A stretch of DNA of 6,515 nucleotides from an uncultured Acetobacteraceae bacterium. Lineage in GTDB: Bacteria; Pseudomonadota; Alphaproteobacteria; Acetobacterales; Acetobacteraceae. The stretch is from contig CALNAL010000236.1 of the NCBI GenBank assembly GCA_937874445.1, forward strand, positions 1 to 6,515, written 5' to 3'. The notes below the pieces were generated by a model. It searched no databases and was not told the origin of the DNA. It saw nothing but the letters and a program-made list of their open reading frames with translations. Below are positions 5,387-6,515 of the stretch, piece by piece. The translations under genes and the position numbers were made by a program. Each line of letters opens with the position of its first letter. Positions within the stretch are counted from its first letter, which is position 1.

Positions 5387-6400
5387 TCAGAAGGAGATGA
5401 GGATCTTGAGCACGTTGGCCCGGTTTTCGACCCAGAAGGGAAGGGCCTTGTCGGCCTCGGCGAAGGGGAAGACCTTGGAGATGAGGTCGTCGGGGGCGTG
5501 GTCGAGCCCTTCGAGATAGCGGATCACGGCGGTGAAGTCCTCGGCAAGGGCGTTGCGCGAGCCCATGATGTCGAGCTCCTTCATGTTGAAGAAGCGCGTC
5601 TCGTAGCTCACGGGGGCCTTGCAGTAGCCGATGTAGACCACGCGGCCCGAGAAGCCGACGAGGTCGATGGCCTGGGTGAAGGTGCCCGGCGTTCCCACCG
5701 CCTCGATGACCACGTCGGCACCGTCGCCGCCGGTGATCTCGTTGACGCGCGCGGCCACGTCCTCGCGGGCGGCGTCGATGGTGTGGCGGGCGCCGTAGGC
5801 GCGGGCGATGGCGGTCTTCTCGCCGAGGTCCACCGCGATCACTTCCGCCCCGCGGGCCACGGCCCCGGCCACGGCGCCGGTGCCGATCATGCCGCAGCCG
5901 ATCACCACCACGCGCTCGCCGGCGGCGATGCGTCCGCGGGCGGCGGCGTGGAAGCCCACCGACAGCGGCTCGACCAGAGCGAGATGGCGCGGCGCCAGGC
6001 GGCTGTTGAGGATCAGCTTGTCGTGGGGCAGCACGATGCGCTCGGCGAGGCCGCCGTCCTGCTGCACCCCGAGGGTCTTGTTGGAACGGCAGGCGTTGAC
6101 ATGCCCCTTGCGGCAGGACGGGCAGTGGCCGCAGGCGGTATAGGGCACGGCGATCACGCGCTGGCCCGGGGCATAGGCGGCCGGCACGCCGGCGCCGACG
6201 GCGAGGATCTCGCCGCCGATCTCGTGGCCGGGGATGCGCGGCAGGCTGACCAGCGGGTTGAGCCCGGTGAAGGTGGCGAGGTCGCTGCCGCACAGGCCGA
6301 CGTGGCGGACGCCGACCAGTACCTCGCCGGGGCCCGGGGTAGGTTCAGGGATGTCATGGATGGCGCAGCGGCCAGTGCCTTCGATCATCAGGGCATGCAT
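5387..6400 (-). CDS. Zinc-dependent NAD(H) alcohol/polyol dehydrogenase (MDR superfamily), possible sugar-acid 5-dehydrogenase
   Basis: This 337-residue cytosolic enzyme should oxidise a secondary alcohol reversibly with a nicotinamide cofactor. Catalytic zinc ligands are visible: Cys37 in G-L-C-G-S-D, His59-Glu60 in P-G-H-E-I-G-G, and Glu144 in L-V-E-P-L-S-V-G. The four structural-zinc cysteines are complete (Cys90, 93, 96, 104). The Rossmann fold has G-C-G-M-I-G (168-173), and Asp191 ends the second strand (I-A-V-D), which in this superfamily favours NAD over NADP. The C-terminal segment F-N-M-K-E-L-D-I-M-G-S-R-N-A (271-284) resembles RspB-like enzymes, whose characterised relatives include L-gulonate, L-idonate and L-galactonate 5-dehydrogenases; the exact substrate is not determined. 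The ATG at 6400 has GGAGGA (6416-6411) upstream at 10 nt. It converges on the TRAP operon, which suggests but does not prove that its substrate is the imported compound. Alternatives are sorbitol or threonine dehydrogenase-like activity. Confidence 0.92.
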   Translation of the reverse strand: MHALMIEGTGRCAIHDIPEPTPGPGEVLVGVRHVGLCGSDLATFTGLNPLVSLPRIPGHEIGGEILAVGAGVPAAYAPGQRVIAVPYTACGHCPSCRKGHVNACRSNKTLGVQQDGGLAERIVLPHDKLILNSRLAPRHLALVEPLSVGFHAAARGRIAAGERVVVIGCGMIGTGAVAGAVARGAEVIAVDLGEKTAIARAYGARHTIDAAREDVAARVNEITGGDGADVVIEAVGTPGTFTQAIDLVGFSGRVVYIGYCKAPVSYETRFFNMKELDIMGSRNALAEDFTAVIRYLEGLDHAPDDLISKVFPFAEADKALPFWVENRANVLKILISF

Positions 6401-6434
6401 GAGCGGTGTCTCCTCCGTGGTCTTGTTCCAGTTC

Positions 6435-6453
6435 GTATAATATACTTTATAAA
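6435..6453. promoter_or_regulatory. Candidate operator palindromes upstream of the dehydrogenase
   Basis: GTATAATATAC (6435-6445) is a perfect palindrome around a central A, and TTTATAAA (6446-6453) is an adjoining 8-bp palindrome. The first resembles the GTAT-N-ATAC symmetry of operators bound by GntR/FadR-type regulators. It lies where transcription of the minus-strand gene should begin, a position suited to repression. No regulator gene is in the window. Confidence 0.45.
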
Positions 6454-6476
6454 CATGCCGGAATCGTGATTGTCAA
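6446..6476 (-). promoter_or_regulatory. Candidate sigma70 promoter of the dehydrogenase gene
   Basis: On the minus strand a perfect TTGACA (6476-6471) is followed by AT-rich DNA. TATAAA (6451-6446) is a 5/6 match to the -10 box at a long 19-nt spacing, and TTTATA at 17 nt is a weaker alternative. The leader would be about 40 nt. An inverted repeat GTGTTT (6478-6483) / AAACAC (6497-6502) lies directly upstream of the -35 box, a position typical of activator sites. Confidence 0.45.
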
Positions 6477-6515
6477 AGTGTTTTTCCTGGCCTACCAAAC
6501 ACCTGCCTCCCTCAC

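Noticed and set aside
5274..6293. A 339-residue minus-strand frame overlapping the dehydrogenase in a different frame
   Set aside because: It is an Arg/Pro/His-rich low-complexity product. The overlapping frame encodes a complete zinc dehydrogenase with all metal ligands.
6436..6441. A plus-strand TATAAT as a promoter reading rightward out of the window
   Set aside because: No -35-like hexamer lies at suitable distance on the plus strand, and the sequence is explained as part of the GTATAATATAC palindrome.
3911..6469. An 852-residue plus-strand open frame running through dctM, the terminators and the antisense of the dehydrogenase
   Set aside because: It crosses two strong terminator hairpins, overlaps well-supported genes throughout, and its His/Arg/Asp/Ala/Gly-rich composition without recognisable motifs is what an out-of-frame reading of GC-rich genes gives.

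Overview
The window is GC-rich, roughly 60-65% by eye. Its gene families and codon use suggest a proteobacterium, most likely an alphaproteobacterium of the rhizobial or related type; this rests on general resemblance, since no phylogenetic marker is present. It is a metabolic transport region. I see no mobile element, CRISPR array, tRNA or rRNA, and no defence or other exotic system.

Layout. (1) At 15-2043, plus strand, are the two membrane subunits of a tripartite tricarboxylate transporter (TTT), TctB then TctA, 13 nt apart. Their binding protein (TctC) is not in the window and probably lies just upstream. (2) At 2044-2438 is a 395-nt gap. It holds a cluster of GC-rich inverted repeats just after tctA, a candidate sigma70 promoter near 2152-2180, and a leader of about 250 nt with small hairpins. 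(3) At 2439-5213, plus strand, is a complete TRAP transporter: binding protein (DctP), small permease (DctQ) and large permease (DctM). A strong hairpin lies between dctP and dctQ, and dctQ and dctM overlap by ATGA. (4) At 5214-5386 is a convergent terminator region with three hairpins. (5) At 5387-6400, minus strand, is a zinc-dependent medium-chain dehydrogenase resembling the RspB / sugar-acid 5-dehydrogenase group. Its promoter region at 6430-6502 contains a TTGACA box and a perfect 11-bp palindrome that looks like a repressor operator.

How the parts may work together. Both transporters are secondary, ion-driven importers that use a periplasmic binding protein to capture organic acids. 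The TRAP binding protein keeps the carboxylate-binding arginine region of the DctP family, so its ligand is probably a carboxylate. The adjacent NAD-type dehydrogenase makes a sugar acid (hexonate, for example of the gulonate/idonate/galactonate type) a reasonable candidate ligand, but the sequence alone does not prove it. The TTT pair may serve a different acid. Its juxtaposition with the TRAP operon is the most notable feature of an otherwise conventional catabolic locus.
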